The notes under the pieces were generated by a model, which saw nothing but the letters and a program-made list of their open reading frames with translations, was not told where the DNA came from and did no database searches. Shown here piece after piece: positions 20,970 through 29,868 of a stretch of 64,000 nucleotides of DNA (positions are counted from its first letter, which is position 1; each line of letters begins with the position of its first letter). Source of the stretch: Lutimaribacter saemankumensis (lineage in GTDB: Bacteria > Pseudomonadota > Alphaproteobacteria > Rhodobacterales > Rhodobacteraceae); assembly GCF_900100005.1 (NCBI RefSeq), contig NZ_FNEB01000010.1, positions 62,001 through 126,000 on the forward strand, in the 5' to 3' direction. The position numbers and the translations under genes are program-made.

Positions 20970-21407
20970 TTATTCCAGAATATCGCCCGCGGCGAAGTTG
21001 CCGAGGTTGCGCAGAAGCTGCCGCAGGAAGCCGTTATCCGATGCGGCGGTTTCGGTCACGCGGCGCGTCAGCGGCACGACCTGGCCATCTTCCAGGCCAA
21101 AGCGTTCGATATTGCGCACGACGCCCGCGTTGTCGAAGGTGATGGCCAGAACCTCGCGGCTGACCACCTCGGGGCGGCGATAGGCAAAGTGGCGCACACG
21201 GCTCTGGACATAGTAATAGCCCGAACTGTCCAGGACGCCCCCGGCCGAGGGTGAGCCGACGGTTTCGGCCACGGTGTCGCGCGTATCCACGCCGACCACG
21301 ATTTCGGACAATTCCTCGTCCTTGGGCACGTAGCCATGGTTGCGATAGACCGATGTACATCCCGCCACGACGAGAACGCACAGAATTGCAACGAATTTGC
21401 GGACCAT
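20970..21407 (-). CDS. bamE: Outer membrane protein assembly factor BamE
   Basis: Small lipoprotein subunit of the BAM complex that inserts beta-barrel proteins into the outer membrane. The signal peptide and lipobox MVRKFVAILCVLVVAGC are at the start of 145 residues. The SmpA/OmlA core has the NHGYVP region, VGVDTRDTVAETVGSPSAGG, SGYYYVQSRVRHFAYRRPEV and VLAITFDNAGVVRNIE. The ATG at 21407 has AAGGGGGG upstream and starts right at the signal peptide; an ATG 18 bases earlier is unlikely. It is divergent from yceD. Confidence 0.9.
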   Translation of the reverse strand: MVRKFVAILCVLVVAGCTSVYRNHGYVPKDEELSEIVVGVDTRDTVAETVGSPSAGGVLDSSGYYYVQSRVRHFAYRRPEVVSREVLAITFDNAGVVRNIERFGLEDGQVVPLTRRVTETAASDNGFLRQLLRNLGNFAAGDILE

Positions 21408-21493
21408 CGACGCCCCCCTTGCCATGGCACCCGGTGCCTTCTATCCCGATTACAGAAGGAACCGTCAGGGTTCAAGAATGGAAGCACTGAACG

Positions 21494-22036
21494 ATGACCA
21501 AAGCCCCGACCCGTTTTCTCATGTCCGAGCTGCCGCCCTCGCGCGCCGTCACGTTCGAATTGCGCCCCACACCCGAGGAAAACCGCGCGATTGCGGACGA
21601 TCTGGGGATCTCCGGGCTTCGCAAGTTGTCGTTCACGGGCGAGCTTGCCCCCGAAGGAAAAAAAGATTGGCGGCTGATCGCGCATCTCGGCGCCACCGTC
21701 ACCCAGCCCTGCGTCGTGACGCTGGCCCCCGTGACCACCCGCATCGAAGAGGACGTGGAACGCCTGTACCTTGCGCACATGCCCGAGCTGCCCGACGAGG
21801 AAGAGGTCGAGATGCCCGAAGACGACCGGGCCGAAGCGCTGCCGGATATGCTGGACCTGCAGGCCGTCATGACCGAGGCGCTGGCACTTGCTTTGCCGCT
21901 TTACCCGCGCGCGGCCGATGCCGAACTGGGCGAAACCGTTGTCACGGAACCCGGCAAGACGCCGCTGAAAGATGAAGATACCAAGCCATTTGCGGGCCTT
22001 GCCGCCTTGCGTGACACGCTGAAAAAAGACGATTGA
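21494..22036 (+). CDS. yceD: YceD/DUF177-family protein
   Basis: Acidic 180-residue protein of the DUF177 family, almost always encoded just before rpmF. In bacteria and plastids it is linked to 23S rRNA maturation, but the mechanism is not settled. Recognisable parts are SFTGELAPEGKKDWRLIAHLGATVTQPCVVTLAPVTT cut around the single Cys, and EDVERLYLA. The family C-terminus LDLQAVMTEALALALPLYPR is also clear. It is divergent from bamE and first in the run yceD-rpmF-plsX-fabH; the 167-base gap before rpmF may hold another promoter. Confidence 0.88.
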   Translation: MTKAPTRFLMSELPPSRAVTFELRPTPEENRAIADDLGISGLRKLSFTGELAPEGKKDWRLIAHLGATVTQPCVVTLAPVTTRIEEDVERLYLAHMPELPDEEEVEMPEDDRAEALPDMLDLQAVMTEALALALPLYPRAADAELGETVVTEPGKTPLKDEDTKPFAGLAALRDTLKKDD

Positions 22037-22203
22037 GCCATGGCTTGCCGCACCCGCAAAAAACCGCTTGCTTATACAAGGAATCGCAGTATTTTCCGGC
22101 CTTCATCGGATTCAGGGTTGGACATGCGGGCAACACTTCTGTAACTGCCCGGTAAACCCTTGTGAAACACGGCGCAGCGCGCCACAGGAATAAAGGTTGT
22201 GAC

Positions 22204-22410
22204 ATGGCTGTCCAACAGAACAAAGTATCGAAATCGCGCCGCAACAACCGCCGCGCACATGACGCGCTGGTTGCGGCAAACCCGAACGAATGTCCCAACT
22301 GCGGTGAACTGAAGCGTCCGCACCACGTCTGCGCGGCCTGCGGCCATTATGCCGACCGCGAAGTGGTCGCCATGGTCGACGAGGTTGATCTGGACGAAGA
22401 CGCGGCCTGA
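22204..22410 (+). CDS. rpmF: 50S ribosomal protein L32
   Basis: Zinc-ribbon protein of the large ribosomal subunit. It is 68 residues long, starting [19 protein letters not shown]. It has a complete four-Cys site: CPNC then CAAC. The tail is acidic, as often in alphaproteobacteria. I use the ATG at 22204, where the universally conserved sequence begins, rather than an in-frame ATG 42 bases earlier. plsX starts 20 bases after the stop, so they are probably co-transcribed. Confidence 0.97.
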   Translation: MAVQQNKVSKSRRNNRRAHDALVAANPNECPNCGELKRPHHVCAACGHYADREVVAMVDEVDLDEDAA

Positions 22411-22430
22411 ACGCGGGGCGATGTGTCCGC

Positions 22431-23528
22431 ATGAGTGGCTCTCAGGATCAATCCTCGAACGCTCGCAGACGCATCGTCATTTCCGTTGACGCCATGGGCG
22501 GTGACCAGGGGCCGGCGACAGTTGTCGCCGGCATTTCGCGTTCTGCGAAGAAGAATCCCGATGTCGCGTTCATTCTGCACGGGCCCAGGGACGAGTTGGA
22601 ACGACTCGTCGCCAAACGGCGCAACCTGGCCGGCCGCTGCGAGATTCGCGACGCAACCGACGTCGTCCACATGGAGGACAAGCCCAGCCATGTGATGCGC
22701 CACGGCACCGAAACCTCGATGTGGTCGGCGCTGGAATCGGTGCGCAACGGCGAAGCGACGGTCTGTGTCTCCTGCGGGAATACCGGCGCGCTCATGGTGC
22801 TGTCGATGGTCCGGCTGAAAAAGCTGCCCGGCGTGAACCGCCCTGCCATCGCGGTGCTCTGGCCGTCGCGCAACCCGCATGGGTTCAACGTGATGCTGGA
22901 TGTGGGTGCGGATATCCGTGCCGATGCGCAGGATCTGCTGCAATATGCGTTGATGGGCGCGTCCTATGCCCGAAACGGCCTGGCGCTGGAACGGCCGCGG
23001 ATCGGCCTGCTGAATGTCGGCACCGAAGAGCACAAGGGCCGGGCCGAGTTGAAGGCCGCGCATGACCTGATCGCGGCCAACGCCGAAAAGGCGCGGTTCG
23101 ATTTCGTGGGCTTCGTCGAAGGCGGCGATATCCCGGGCAATCGCTGCGATGTCATCGTGACGGACGGGTTTACCGGAAACATCGCCCTGAAAACCGGCGA
23201 AGGCACGGCCAGCCTGATCGGCGACCTGTTGAAGGAAGCCTTTGAATACACACCGCTTTCGCGAATTGCCGCGCTGCTTGCGCTGACATCGCTAAGGCGG
23301 CTGAAAAAGCGGATCGACCCGCGCCGCGTGAACGGCGGGGTGTTCCTGGGCCTGAACGGAACGGTCGTGAAATCCCACGGCGCGGCAGACGCGACAGGCG
23401 TATCGGCCGCCGTGAAACTGGCCTTTCAACTGGCCCAGAGCGGGTTTTCGGAAAAGATCGCTGCGCGGCTTGCGGCCGCGACCTCGCAGCTGGAAGACAT
23501 GAAGAACGAAAAGGACGTGGCAGAATGA
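22431..23528 (+). CDS. plsX: Phosphate acyltransferase PlsX
   Basis: Converts acyl-ACP to acyl-phosphate for the first acylation of glycerol-3-phosphate in phospholipid synthesis; a peripheral membrane enzyme. Characteristic stretches are VISVDAMGGDQGPATVVAGI, VSCGNTGALMVLSMVRLKKLPGVNRPAIA cut at the conserved NTGA, GLLNVGTEEHKG and FVEGGDIPGNRCDVIVTDGFTGN. The 365-residue length is slightly longer than typical because of a short N-terminal tail. Its TGA overlaps the fabH ATG by four bases, so translation is likely coupled. Confidence 0.97.
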   Translation: MSGSQDQSSNARRRIVISVDAMGGDQGPATVVAGISRSAKKNPDVAFILHGPRDELERLVAKRRNLAGRCEIRDATDVVHMEDKPSHVMRHGTETSMWSALESVRNGEATVCVSCGNTGALMVLSMVRLKKLPGVNRPAIAVLWPSRNPHGFNVMLDVGADIRADAQDLLQYALMGASYARNGLALERPRIGLLNVGTEEHKGRAELKAAHDLIAANAEKARFDFVGFVEGGDIPGNRCDVIVTDGFTGNIALKTGEGTASLIGDLLKEAFEYTPLSRIAALLALTSLRRLKKRIDPRRVNGGVFLGLNGTVVKSHGAADATGVSAAVKLAFQLAQSGFSEKIAARLAAATSQLEDMKNEKDVAE

Positions 23529-24496
23529 CGATACGGGCAGTGGTGCGGGGCGTTGGGCATTACCTGCCCGAGCGTGTCGTCGAAAACTCCGAATTCGAGG
23601 AATCGCTGGACACGAGCGACGAATGGATTCGCTCGCGCTCGGGGATCGAGCGCCGTCACTTTGCCGCCGACAACGAGACCACATCCGATCTGGCGACCCA
23701 TGCCGCCAAAGCCGCGTTGGCCGATGCCGGGCTTGCCGCCGACGATCTGGACGCGATCATCCTTGCGACATCGACCGCGGACCTGACCTTTCCGTCGGCC
23801 GCCACCATGGTGCAGGCCAACCTTGGCATGACGTCCGGCTTTGCCTTCGACGTTCAGGCAGTGTGCGCGGGGTTCATCTTTGCGCTGGCCAACGCCAATG
23901 CGCTGATCGCGTCGGGTCAGGCCAGCCGCGTTCTGGTGATCGGGGCGGAAACCTTCAGCCGGATCATGGACTGGACCGACAGGTCGACCTGCGTGCTGTT
24001 CGGGGATGGCGCGGGCGCGCTGGTGCTCGAGGCGCAGGAAGGCGCGGGCACGACCGCGGACCGGGGCATCCTGTCGACCGACCTTCATTCCGATGGCCGC
24101 CACCGGGACATCCTGTATGTGGATGGCGGCGTTTCCACGCAAAGCACCGGTTACCTGCGCATGGAAGGCAAAGAGGTCTTCCGCCACGCCATCGAAAAAC
24201 TGGCCGCGACAGCACATAGTGCGCTGGAAAAGGCCGGGCTGTCCGACAGCGAGGTGGATTGGATCGTGCCGCACCAGGCGAATATACGCATCATCCAGGG
24301 CACCGCGAAAAAGATGGGCCTGCCGATGGATCATGTCGTCGTCACCGTTCAGGATCACGGCAACACCTCGGCGGCGTCCATCCCGCTGGCGCTGTCGGTG
24401 GGACGCGCGCGCGGGCAGATCAAGCAAGGCGATCTTATCGTCACCGAGGCGATCGGCGGCGGGCTTGCCTGGGGTGCTGTGGTGCTCCGCTGGTAA
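23525..24496 (+). CDS. fabH: 3-oxoacyl-ACP synthase III (FabH)
   Basis: Starts fatty-acid synthesis by condensing acetyl-CoA with malonyl-ACP. The complete Cys-His-Asn triad is visible in 323 residues: Cys in QAVCAGFIFAL (about 114), His in WIVPHQANIRI (about 251) and Asn in QDHGNTSAASIP (about 281). The opening RAVVRGVGHYLPERVVEN and TSDEWIRSRSGIERRHF are standard. It overlaps plsX by ATGA. ihfA follows after 99 bases and has its own promoter. Confidence 0.97.
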   Translation: MTIRAVVRGVGHYLPERVVENSEFEESLDTSDEWIRSRSGIERRHFAADNETTSDLATHAAKAALADAGLAADDLDAIILATSTADLTFPSAATMVQANLGMTSGFAFDVQAVCAGFIFALANANALIASGQASRVLVIGAETFSRIMDWTDRSTCVLFGDGAGALVLEAQEGAGTTADRGILSTDLHSDGRHRDILYVDGGVSTQSTGYLRMEGKEVFRHAIEKLAATAHSALEKAGLSDSEVDWIVPHQANIRIIQGTAKKMGLPMDHVVVTVQDHGNTSAASIPLALSVGRARGQIKQGDLIVTEAIGGGLAWGAVVLRW

Positions 24497-24539
24497 GAGA
24501 AAATCCGGCATGTAAACGCCGCTCTCCAAGTCATTGATA

Positions 24540-24569
24540 TTGACTCGTAAATTGCCCTGCCCCTATCAT
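24540..24569 (+). promoter_or_regulatory. Sigma70-type promoter of ihfA
   Basis: TTGACT (24540-24545), an 18-base spacer and TATCAT (24564-24569), about 27 bases before the ihfA ATG. It lies wholly in the fabH-ihfA gap. Confidence 0.65.
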
Positions 24570-24595
24570 CCCGAAAACCGCAGGGGGATATGTGG

Positions 24596-24898
24596 ATGTC
24601 TGGCAAAACCTTAACGCGTATGGATCTGAGCGAGGCGATATACCGCGAGGTCGGTTTATCGCGCAACGACGCCAGCCAGTTGGTCGAAACGGTGCTTGAT
24701 CACATGTCCGATGCGCTGGTGCGCGGCGAGCAGGTCAAGATCTCTTCTTTCGGGACGTTCTCGGTACGCGACAAGGCCGCCCGTGTCGGCCGCAACCCCA
24801 AGACCGGCGAAGAGGTTCCGATCAACCCGCGCCGGGTGCTGACCTTCCGGCCCTCGCATCTGATGAAGGACCGGGTTGCCGCAGGTAACAAACGGTAA
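24596..24898 (+). CDS. ihfA: Integration host factor subunit alpha
   Basis: One half of the DNA-bending heterodimer IHF, a nucleoid protein needed for many promoters and recombination systems. Family sequence is clear: [34 protein letters not shown] and the arm [20 protein letters not shown], with the intercalating Pro in NPKTG. I use the ATG at 24596 (100 residues), eight bases after AGGGGG; the ATG at 24590 is too close to the ribosome-binding site. merR starts 18 bases after its stop. Confidence 0.95.
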   Translation: MSGKTLTRMDLSEAIYREVGLSRNDASQLVETVLDHMSDALVRGEQVKISSFGTFSVRDKAARVGRNPKTGEEVPINPRRVLTFRPSHLMKDRVAAGNKR

Positions 24899-24916
24899 GG
24901 AAAGGACAAAAGGGCG

Positions 24917-25744
24917 ATGGCGAAATCCCCTGACGCATTCCGCACCATCAGTGAAGTGGCGGAATGGCTGGACAAGCCCGCCCATGTCCTGCGCTTCTGG
25001 GAAAGCAAGTTCACGCAGGTGAAACCGGTCAAGCGCGCCGGCGGACGCCGCTATTACCGGCCCGAAGACATGCTGCTTTTGGGCGGTATAAAAAAGCTGC
25101 TGCACGACGATGGCATGACCATCAAGGGCGTGCAGAAAATCCTGCGCGAACAGGGCGTGAAATACGTGGCCTCGCTGTCGCAACCGCTTGACGAAATCAG
25201 CCAGGCAACTGACTCGCACGACACGATCGACGCAACGCCGGCACCGGCGCCACCCGTGTCCGACCCTGCCCCGACCCCGCCCGAGACAGCGGATCCGCCG
25301 GTTTCCGCGCGTGACAGCGACGATGAAGCCACTCAGCAGGATATTGACGCGAAACCGGAAGAAGGCCCCGCAGAACCCGTCCCCGTGCCGGAAGAGGTGG
25401 ACACAGCCGAGGCCGACACCTGGGACGACGGAACTGCCCTGCCCGCCTTTCTCCGCATGAGTCAGGCGCGCGCACAGGCGCCGGACAAGGGCACGGAAGA
25501 AACTTCGCAAGATGGCGAACCGGACGCGGACGAACCCGATGCCGAACCCGCAGCACCGGCGATTGAACAACTCGATCTGCCCGAGGTTCCGCCCCTGGAT
25601 CAGATCGACGCCGCACCCGGCGTGATTTCGGCGGCCCTCGCACGGCGATTGCCGTTGGACGCTGCCACGCGGGCGAAACTCTCTGCCGCGCGCGACGATC
25701 TGGCCCGTCTGCGGACGCGCCTGGCGCAAAACGCCAAAGAGTGA
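24917..25744 (+). CDS. MerR-family transcriptional regulator
   Basis: Residues 1-75 are a MerR winged helix-turn-helix ([48 protein letters not shown] cut at the wing). The remaining ~200 residues are Pro/Asp/Glu/Ala-rich and mostly low complexity, ending in a short helical segment. There is no metal-binding Cys set, so it is not a classical metal sensor. The order ihfA-merR-tRNA-Pro is common in alphaproteobacteria. Target genes are unknown. Confidence 0.8.
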   Translation: MAKSPDAFRTISEVAEWLDKPAHVLRFWESKFTQVKPVKRAGGRRYYRPEDMLLLGGIKKLLHDDGMTIKGVQKILREQGVKYVASLSQPLDEISQATDSHDTIDATPAPAPPVSDPAPTPPETADPPVSARDSDDEATQQDIDAKPEEGPAEPVPVPEEVDTAEADTWDDGTALPAFLRMSQARAQAPDKGTEETSQDGEPDADEPDAEPAAPAIEQLDLPEVPPLDQIDAAPGVISAALARRLPLDAATRAKLSAARDDLARLRTRLAQNAKE

Positions 25745-25804
25745 CGAAAGGCGCGAAATTCGCCCTTGCCCCCCGGCGCAAATCCGGTATGTAGGCGCAG
25801 TCGT

Positions 25805-25881
25805 CGGGCTATAGCGCAGTCTGGTAGCGCGTCCGTCTGGGGGACGGGAGGTCGTAGGTTCGAATCCTGCTAGCCCGACCA
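25805..25881 (+). tRNA. tRNA-Pro (anticodon GGG)
   Basis: The acceptor stem CGGGCTA (25805-25811) pairs with TAGCCCG (25871-25877). The anticodon stem TCCGT/ACGGG encloses loop CTGGGGG, giving anticodon GGG. The T arm with GGTTCGAATCC is intact and CCA is encoded (25879-25881). Length 77. It reads CCC and CCT proline codons. Confidence 0.97.
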
Positions 25882-25914
25882 TCATCCACCCCGCCCCAGC
25901 CAATCCATTGAAAA

Positions 25915-25944
25915 CCGCGCGATTTGCCTTGCGTTCCGCGCGAT
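25915..25944. repeat. 21-bp-phased CCGCGCGAT pair (copy 2)
   Basis: CCGCGCGAT at 25915-25923 and at 25936-25944, starts 21 bases apart, between tRNA-Pro and the dcd start (41 bases downstream). It has the same arrangement as the pairs at 16084 and 54939, with A in place of the second G. Confidence 0.55.
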
Positions 25945-25985
25945 TTTTCCTGCAAAACACCCCGGACCATCAGGGGACGGATGCG

Positions 25986-27062
25986 ATGACAGGGGTTCTT
26001 GCCAGCCAGCAGATCGAAGGGTTGTGTGACAGCGGTGCGATCACGCTGGATGCGCCGCTGGCCGAAGGCCAGGTGCAACCCGCGAGCCTGGATTTGCGGC
26101 TGGGAAACACCGCCTACCGGGTGCGCGCGTCGTTCCTTGCCGGGCATGGCCGCCGCGTCGAAGACCGCCTTGAGCAATTCGAGATGCACCGCGTCGACCT
26201 GCGCGAGGGCGCGGTTCTGGAAAAGGGCTGCGTCTATCTTGTGCCGCTGATGGAGTCGCTGGCACTGCCGGGCGACATCCATGCCGTCGCCAACGCCAAA
26301 AGCTCGACCGGGCGGTTGGACCTTCTGACTCGTGTCATCACCGATGGCGGGGTCGAATTCGACCGGATTCCCGCGGGTTACCAAGGCCCCCTGTTCGCCG
26401 AGATCTGCCCGCGCTCTTTTTCCGTGCTTGTGCGCCCGGGGATGCGGCTGAACCAGATCAGGTTCCGACAGGGGCAAGCGGTGCTTTCCGACGATGAATT
26501 GCGTGCGCTTCATGCCCAACAGCGCCTTGTCGATGGCGAGGCGGTGATCCAGGACGGGCTGGGGTTTTCGGTTGACCTGACCGCGGGGCCGCGTGGCCTT
26601 GTGGGGTATCGCGCCAAGCCGCATACCGGGGTGATCGACCTTGAACGGACCGGTGCCTACGACCCGGCCGATTTCTGGGAAGAGGTGATTTCCCATGACG
26701 GCCAGATCATCCTCGATCCCGGCGCGTTCTACATCCTCGTCAGTCGCGAGGCCGTGCATATCCCGCCCGACTATGCAGCCGAAATGGCCCCCTATATCGC
26801 GATGGTGGGCGAATTCCGTGTGCATTACGCGGGCTTCTTCGACCCCGGTTTCGGCCATGACGCCGCGGGCGGCGCCGGATCGCGCGGCGTGCTCGAGGTT
26901 CGCTGCCACGAAGCGCCCTTCGTGCTGGAACACGGGCAGGTCGTGGGGCGGCTGGTCTATGAACGCATGTCGCAAGCGCCGCGTCAGGTATATGGCGCGG
27001 GTATCGCGTCGAATTATCAGGGCCAGGGGCTGAAGCTGTCCAAACATTTCCGTGCGGGCTGA
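25986..27062 (+). CDS. dcd: 2'-Deoxycytidine 5'-triphosphate deaminase (long form)
   Basis: Deaminates dCTP to dUTP on the route to dTTP. At 358 residues it is the long alphaproteobacterial type, about twice the size of E. coli Dcd, and reads as two dUTPase-fold halves. The first half has QPASLDLRLGNTAYRVRA and the active-site-like NAKSSTGRLDLLTRVITDGG. The second has the paired ILDPGAFYILVSREAVHIP and FDPGFGHDAAGG. I use the ATG at 25986, preceded by AGGGGACGG. It is convergent with the small basic protein gene. Confidence 0.88.
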   Translation: MTGVLASQQIEGLCDSGAITLDAPLAEGQVQPASLDLRLGNTAYRVRASFLAGHGRRVEDRLEQFEMHRVDLREGAVLEKGCVYLVPLMESLALPGDIHAVANAKSSTGRLDLLTRVITDGGVEFDRIPAGYQGPLFAEICPRSFSVLVRPGMRLNQIRFRQGQAVLSDDELRALHAQQRLVDGEAVIQDGLGFSVDLTAGPRGLVGYRAKPHTGVIDLERTGAYDPADFWEEVISHDGQIILDPGAFYILVSREAVHIPPDYAAEMAPYIAMVGEFRVHYAGFFDPGFGHDAAGGAGSRGVLEVRCHEAPFVLEHGQVVGRLVYERMSQAPRQVYGAGIASNYQGQGLKLSKHFRAG

Positions 27063-27074
27063 CCCGCGCGGCGT

Positions 27075-27290
27075 TCAGAACTTGCCGACGCGCCGCGTGA
27101 TCCGTGCGGCCTTGCGCGCGGTACGTGCGGCCTGCTTGCCCTTACGGGCCTGCGAGCGTTCCGCATCGGTCATCTGGTCACGGGACTTGCCGCCCCCGGA
27201 CACCCGGTCAATTCCGGCGTTGAGGCCCTTGTTGACCACTTTTCGCACGAACATGCGCGTGATCATGTTGATAAGCTGATTGGCGTTCAT
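27075..27290 (-). CDS. Small basic conserved hypothetical protein
   Basis: 71 residues, very rich in Arg/Lys (RSQARKGKQAARTARKAARITRR in two parts near the C-terminus), preceded by a short amphipathic N-terminal helix (MNANQLINMITRMFVRKVV). I do not recognise a domain. The charge pattern would suit nucleic-acid or ribosome binding, or a membrane-anchored basic tail, but this is only inference. GGAGGGCGCG before the ATG supports real translation. It stands alone between dcd and scpB. Confidence 0.6.
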   Translation of the reverse strand: MNANQLINMITRMFVRKVVNKGLNAGIDRVSGGGKSRDQMTDAERSQARKGKQAARTARKAARITRRVGKF

Positions 27291-27385
27291 CGCGCCCTCC
27301 TTTCCTGCCTCACCTCACGATATAGCAGGAAATTACGCAAATTTCAGGGCATCGCCGCAGGTTTCCCGCGACATGGCGCGCGCGA

Positions 27386-28069
27386 TCAGTCCTCGAACAG
27401 TTCGCTCTGGCCTTCGGCCGTTTCTTCCTCGGCGTCCTGATCGCCCTCACCCATCTGGGGCATCACGCCCGGCGGCGGGCGGTTGTCCAACAGCCCGGCG
27501 GCGCGCAATTCCTTGAGGCCCGGCAGGTCACGGGCCGATTCCAGGCCGAAATGATCCAGGAATTCCTGCGTCACCACGAAGGTGACAGGCCGGCCCGGCG
27601 TCATGCGGCGGCGGCCGAAACGGATCCACTCCATTTCAAGCAACTGGTCGACCGTGCCGCGGCTGACGGCGACACCGCGGATTTCCTCGATCTCGGCGCG
27701 CGTGACGGGCTGGTGATAGGCCACGATCGCGAGGGTTTCGATGGCCGCGCGCGACAGCTTGCGCGTCTCGACCGTTTCCTTCTGCATCAGGAAACCGAGG
27801 TCGGGCGCGGTGCGGATCGCCCAGGCGTCGCCCACCCGTACAAGGTTCACGCCACGGCCTTCGTAGCGTTTGCGCAAATGCACAAGCGCCTCGGCGGCGT
27901 CGCAGCCATGCGGCATGCGGCCGTTCAACTCCTTCACGGTGACGGGTTCCGCACTGGCGAAAAGGATCGCTTCGACCATGCGTTCCTGTTCGCCCATGGG
28001 CGGGGCTTCGAACAGGCTCTTTTCCTCGGTTTCGGCGGCGTCCTGCGGCATGTCTGTGTCGTCAGCCAT
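27386..28069 (-). CDS. scpB: Segregation and condensation protein B
   Basis: Winged-helix subunit of the SMC-ScpAB condensin. Within 227 residues are EAILFASAEPVTVKELNGRMP, ETRKLSRAAIETLAIVAYHQPVTRAEIEEIRGV cut at AIVAYHQPVTR, and RRMTPGRPVTFVVTQEFLDHFGL. Acidic, disordered tails lie at both ends. The ATG at 28069 overlaps the end of scpA by eight bases, which favours coupled translation. A longer in-frame extension into scpA carries no conserved sequence. Confidence 0.93.
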   Translation of the reverse strand: MADDTDMPQDAAETEEKSLFEAPPMGEQERMVEAILFASAEPVTVKELNGRMPHGCDAAEALVHLRKRYEGRGVNLVRVGDAWAIRTAPDLGFLMQKETVETRKLSRAAIETLAIVAYHQPVTRAEIEEIRGVAVSRGTVDQLLEMEWIRFGRRRMTPGRPVTFVVTQEFLDHFGLESARDLPGLKELRAAGLLDNRPPPGVMPQMGEGDQDAEEETAEGQSELFED

Positions 28070-28865
28070 CGCTCTCTCCTCGTCTGCGCAGCTGGATCGG
28101 CGCGAATGTGTCGGACTGGCGCAGCTCGACCCGGCCTTCCTTGGCCAGTTCCAGCGATGCCGCGAATGTCGCCGCTGTGGCCGAGCGCAACCGCACCGGA
28201 TCGGACGACCAGCCATCCGGGAGATAGGCGGAAATATCCGTCCATGTGCCGGCAAACCCGATCAGCCCGCGCATTCGGTCCAGGGCCTGTTCCATGGTGA
28301 ACACGCGGTCGCGATCCATCACGAAGGGGCGGAACTCGTCACGGGTGCGGATGCGGCTGTAGGCCTGCATCAGGTCCAGCAGAGTCGCGGTATAGGTCAC
28401 GCGTTTTACACGCTCGACATTTTCGGGGATGCCGCGCACAAAGAAATCCCGCCCTTTCTGATCGCGCGCCATCAGCCGGGCGGCGACATCGCGCATCGCC
28501 TGCAGGCGTTCGAGCTGGAAGGCAAGGTGGGCGGCCAGTTCCTCGCCCGAGGGGCCCTCTTCGGTCGGGTCGGGCGGCAACAAAAGGCGCGATTTCAGAA
28601 AGGCGAGCCACGCCGCCATCACGAGGTAATCGGCCGCCAGTTCGATGCGCAGTTGCTTGGCCTTTTCCACGAAGGCCAGGTATTGCTGCGCCAGATGCAG
28701 GATCGAGATCTTGCGCAGGTCCACCTTTTGGGTGCGTCCCAGCGTCAGCAGCAGGTCCAGCGGGCCTTCGAACCCGTCCACATCGACGATCAGCGCCTCG
28801 GCGGCAAGCCGGGCGGCAACGCTGTCTGTATCCTGCGTGTCGTCGAATTCGGGATCGTCAGTCAT
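28062..28865 (-). CDS. scpA: Segregation and condensation protein A
   Basis: Kleisin subunit that bridges SMC heads in chromosome condensation. Family hallmarks in 267 residues are VDVDGFEGPLDLLLTLGRTQKVDLRKISILHLAQQYL cut in two, and DYLVMAAWLAFLKSRLLLPP. The C-terminal winged helix contains ATFAASLELAKEGRVELRQ. It overlaps both scpB downstream and nagZ upstream by a few bases, forming a tight run SPOR-nagZ-scpA-scpB. Confidence 0.94.
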   Translation of the reverse strand: MTDDPEFDDTQDTDSVAARLAAEALIVDVDGFEGPLDLLLTLGRTQKVDLRKISILHLAQQYLAFVEKAKQLRIELAADYLVMAAWLAFLKSRLLLPPDPTEEGPSGEELAAHLAFQLERLQAMRDVAARLMARDQKGRDFFVRGIPENVERVKRVTYTATLLDLMQAYSRIRTRDEFRPFVMDRDRVFTMEQALDRMRGLIGFAGTWTDISAYLPDGWSSDPVRLRSATAATFAASLELAKEGRVELRQSDTFAPIQLRRRGESDG

Positions 28866-29868
28866 CCGGGCGCCCGTTCAATAGCGCCTCCAACTTGGCC
28901 GCAAGGGCGGGGATGTCAACCTCGTCCGGTGTTTTGCGCGCCTCCAGGGCGCGCTCCGCCCGTGCCTGCGCCGCGTCCGACATCGGCCCGGCAGCCCCGG
29001 CCACCGCGCGGCGTTCGTCCAGCGAGCCGTTGCAATGCAGGATCACGTCGCAGCCCGCATCGAGCGCCGCACGGCTGAGATCGGCCAGATCGCCCGAAAG
29101 CGCCTTCATCGAAATGTCGTCGGTCATGATCAGACCGTCGAACCCAATCTCTTCGCGGATCAGGCCCATGATGCGTGGCGACAGGGTCGCGGGGCGCTCG
29201 TCCAGCGCGGAATAGACCAAGTGTGCGGTCATCCCCATCGGCAGGTCGTTCAGAGCCTTGAACGGCGCAAAATCGCTGGCGCGCAACGTTGCGGGATCGT
29301 CGGCGACGACCGGAAGGTCGAAATGGCTGTCGACCACGGCGCGGCCATGGCCGGGGATGTGTTTCAGCACCGGCAGAACGCCGCCATCCAGCAGCCCGTC
29401 GGCGGCCGCGCGGCCCAGGCGGGCCACGGTGCCGGCATCGAAACCGTAGCAGCGGTTTTGCAGAAATGCATGGGTATCGGGGGTGGCCACGTCGACCATG
29501 GGCGCACAATTGCTGTCTATACCCAGGGCGTGCAGTTCGTCGGCAATGATGCGGTACCGCAGGTACATCGCCTGTTCGGCTTGCGCCCCCGCGCGCTGGA
29601 CGTGTTCGAGCGGCGGCAGCCATTCGCGCCAGCGTGGCCCGCGCAGGCGTTGCACGCGCCCGCCCTCCTGGTCGATGGTGATGGGGGCATCGCGGCCCAC
29701 GGCCTCGCGCAGGTCGCCACACAGCGCCCGCACCTGGTCCGGCGTATCGATGTTGCGGGCGAACAGGATGAAGCCGAAGGGGTTTGCCTCGGCGAAGAAG
29801 CGCTTTTCGTCAGGCGTCAGGCGCAGACCATCCGCATCGAGGATGGTCGCACCGAAGCTTGCGCTCAC
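28858..29868 (-). CDS. nagZ: Beta-N-acetylhexosaminidase NagZ
   Basis: Cytosolic glycoside hydrolase family 3 enzyme that removes GlcNAc from muropeptides during peptidoglycan recycling. The catalytic His-bearing motif LKHIPGHGRAVVDSHFDLP is present, as are ITIDQEGGRVQRLRGPRW and the nucleophile region IMTDDISMKAL (Asp). I choose the GTG at 29868 (336 residues), which overlaps the TGA of the SPOR gene as GTGA and leads straight into ATILDADGLRLTPDE. Co-transcribed with the SPOR, scpA and scpB genes. Confidence 0.93.
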   Translation of the reverse strand: MSASFGATILDADGLRLTPDEKRFFAEANPFGFILFARNIDTPDQVRALCGDLREAVGRDAPITIDQEGGRVQRLRGPRWREWLPPLEHVQRAGAQAEQAMYLRYRIIADELHALGIDSNCAPMVDVATPDTHAFLQNRCYGFDAGTVARLGRAAADGLLDGGVLPVLKHIPGHGRAVVDSHFDLPVVADDPATLRASDFAPFKALNDLPMGMTAHLVYSALDERPATLSPRIMGLIREEIGFDGLIMTDDISMKALSGDLADLSRAALDAGCDVILHCNGSLDERRAVAGAAGPMSDAAQARAERALEARKTPDEVDIPALAAKLEALLNGRPDD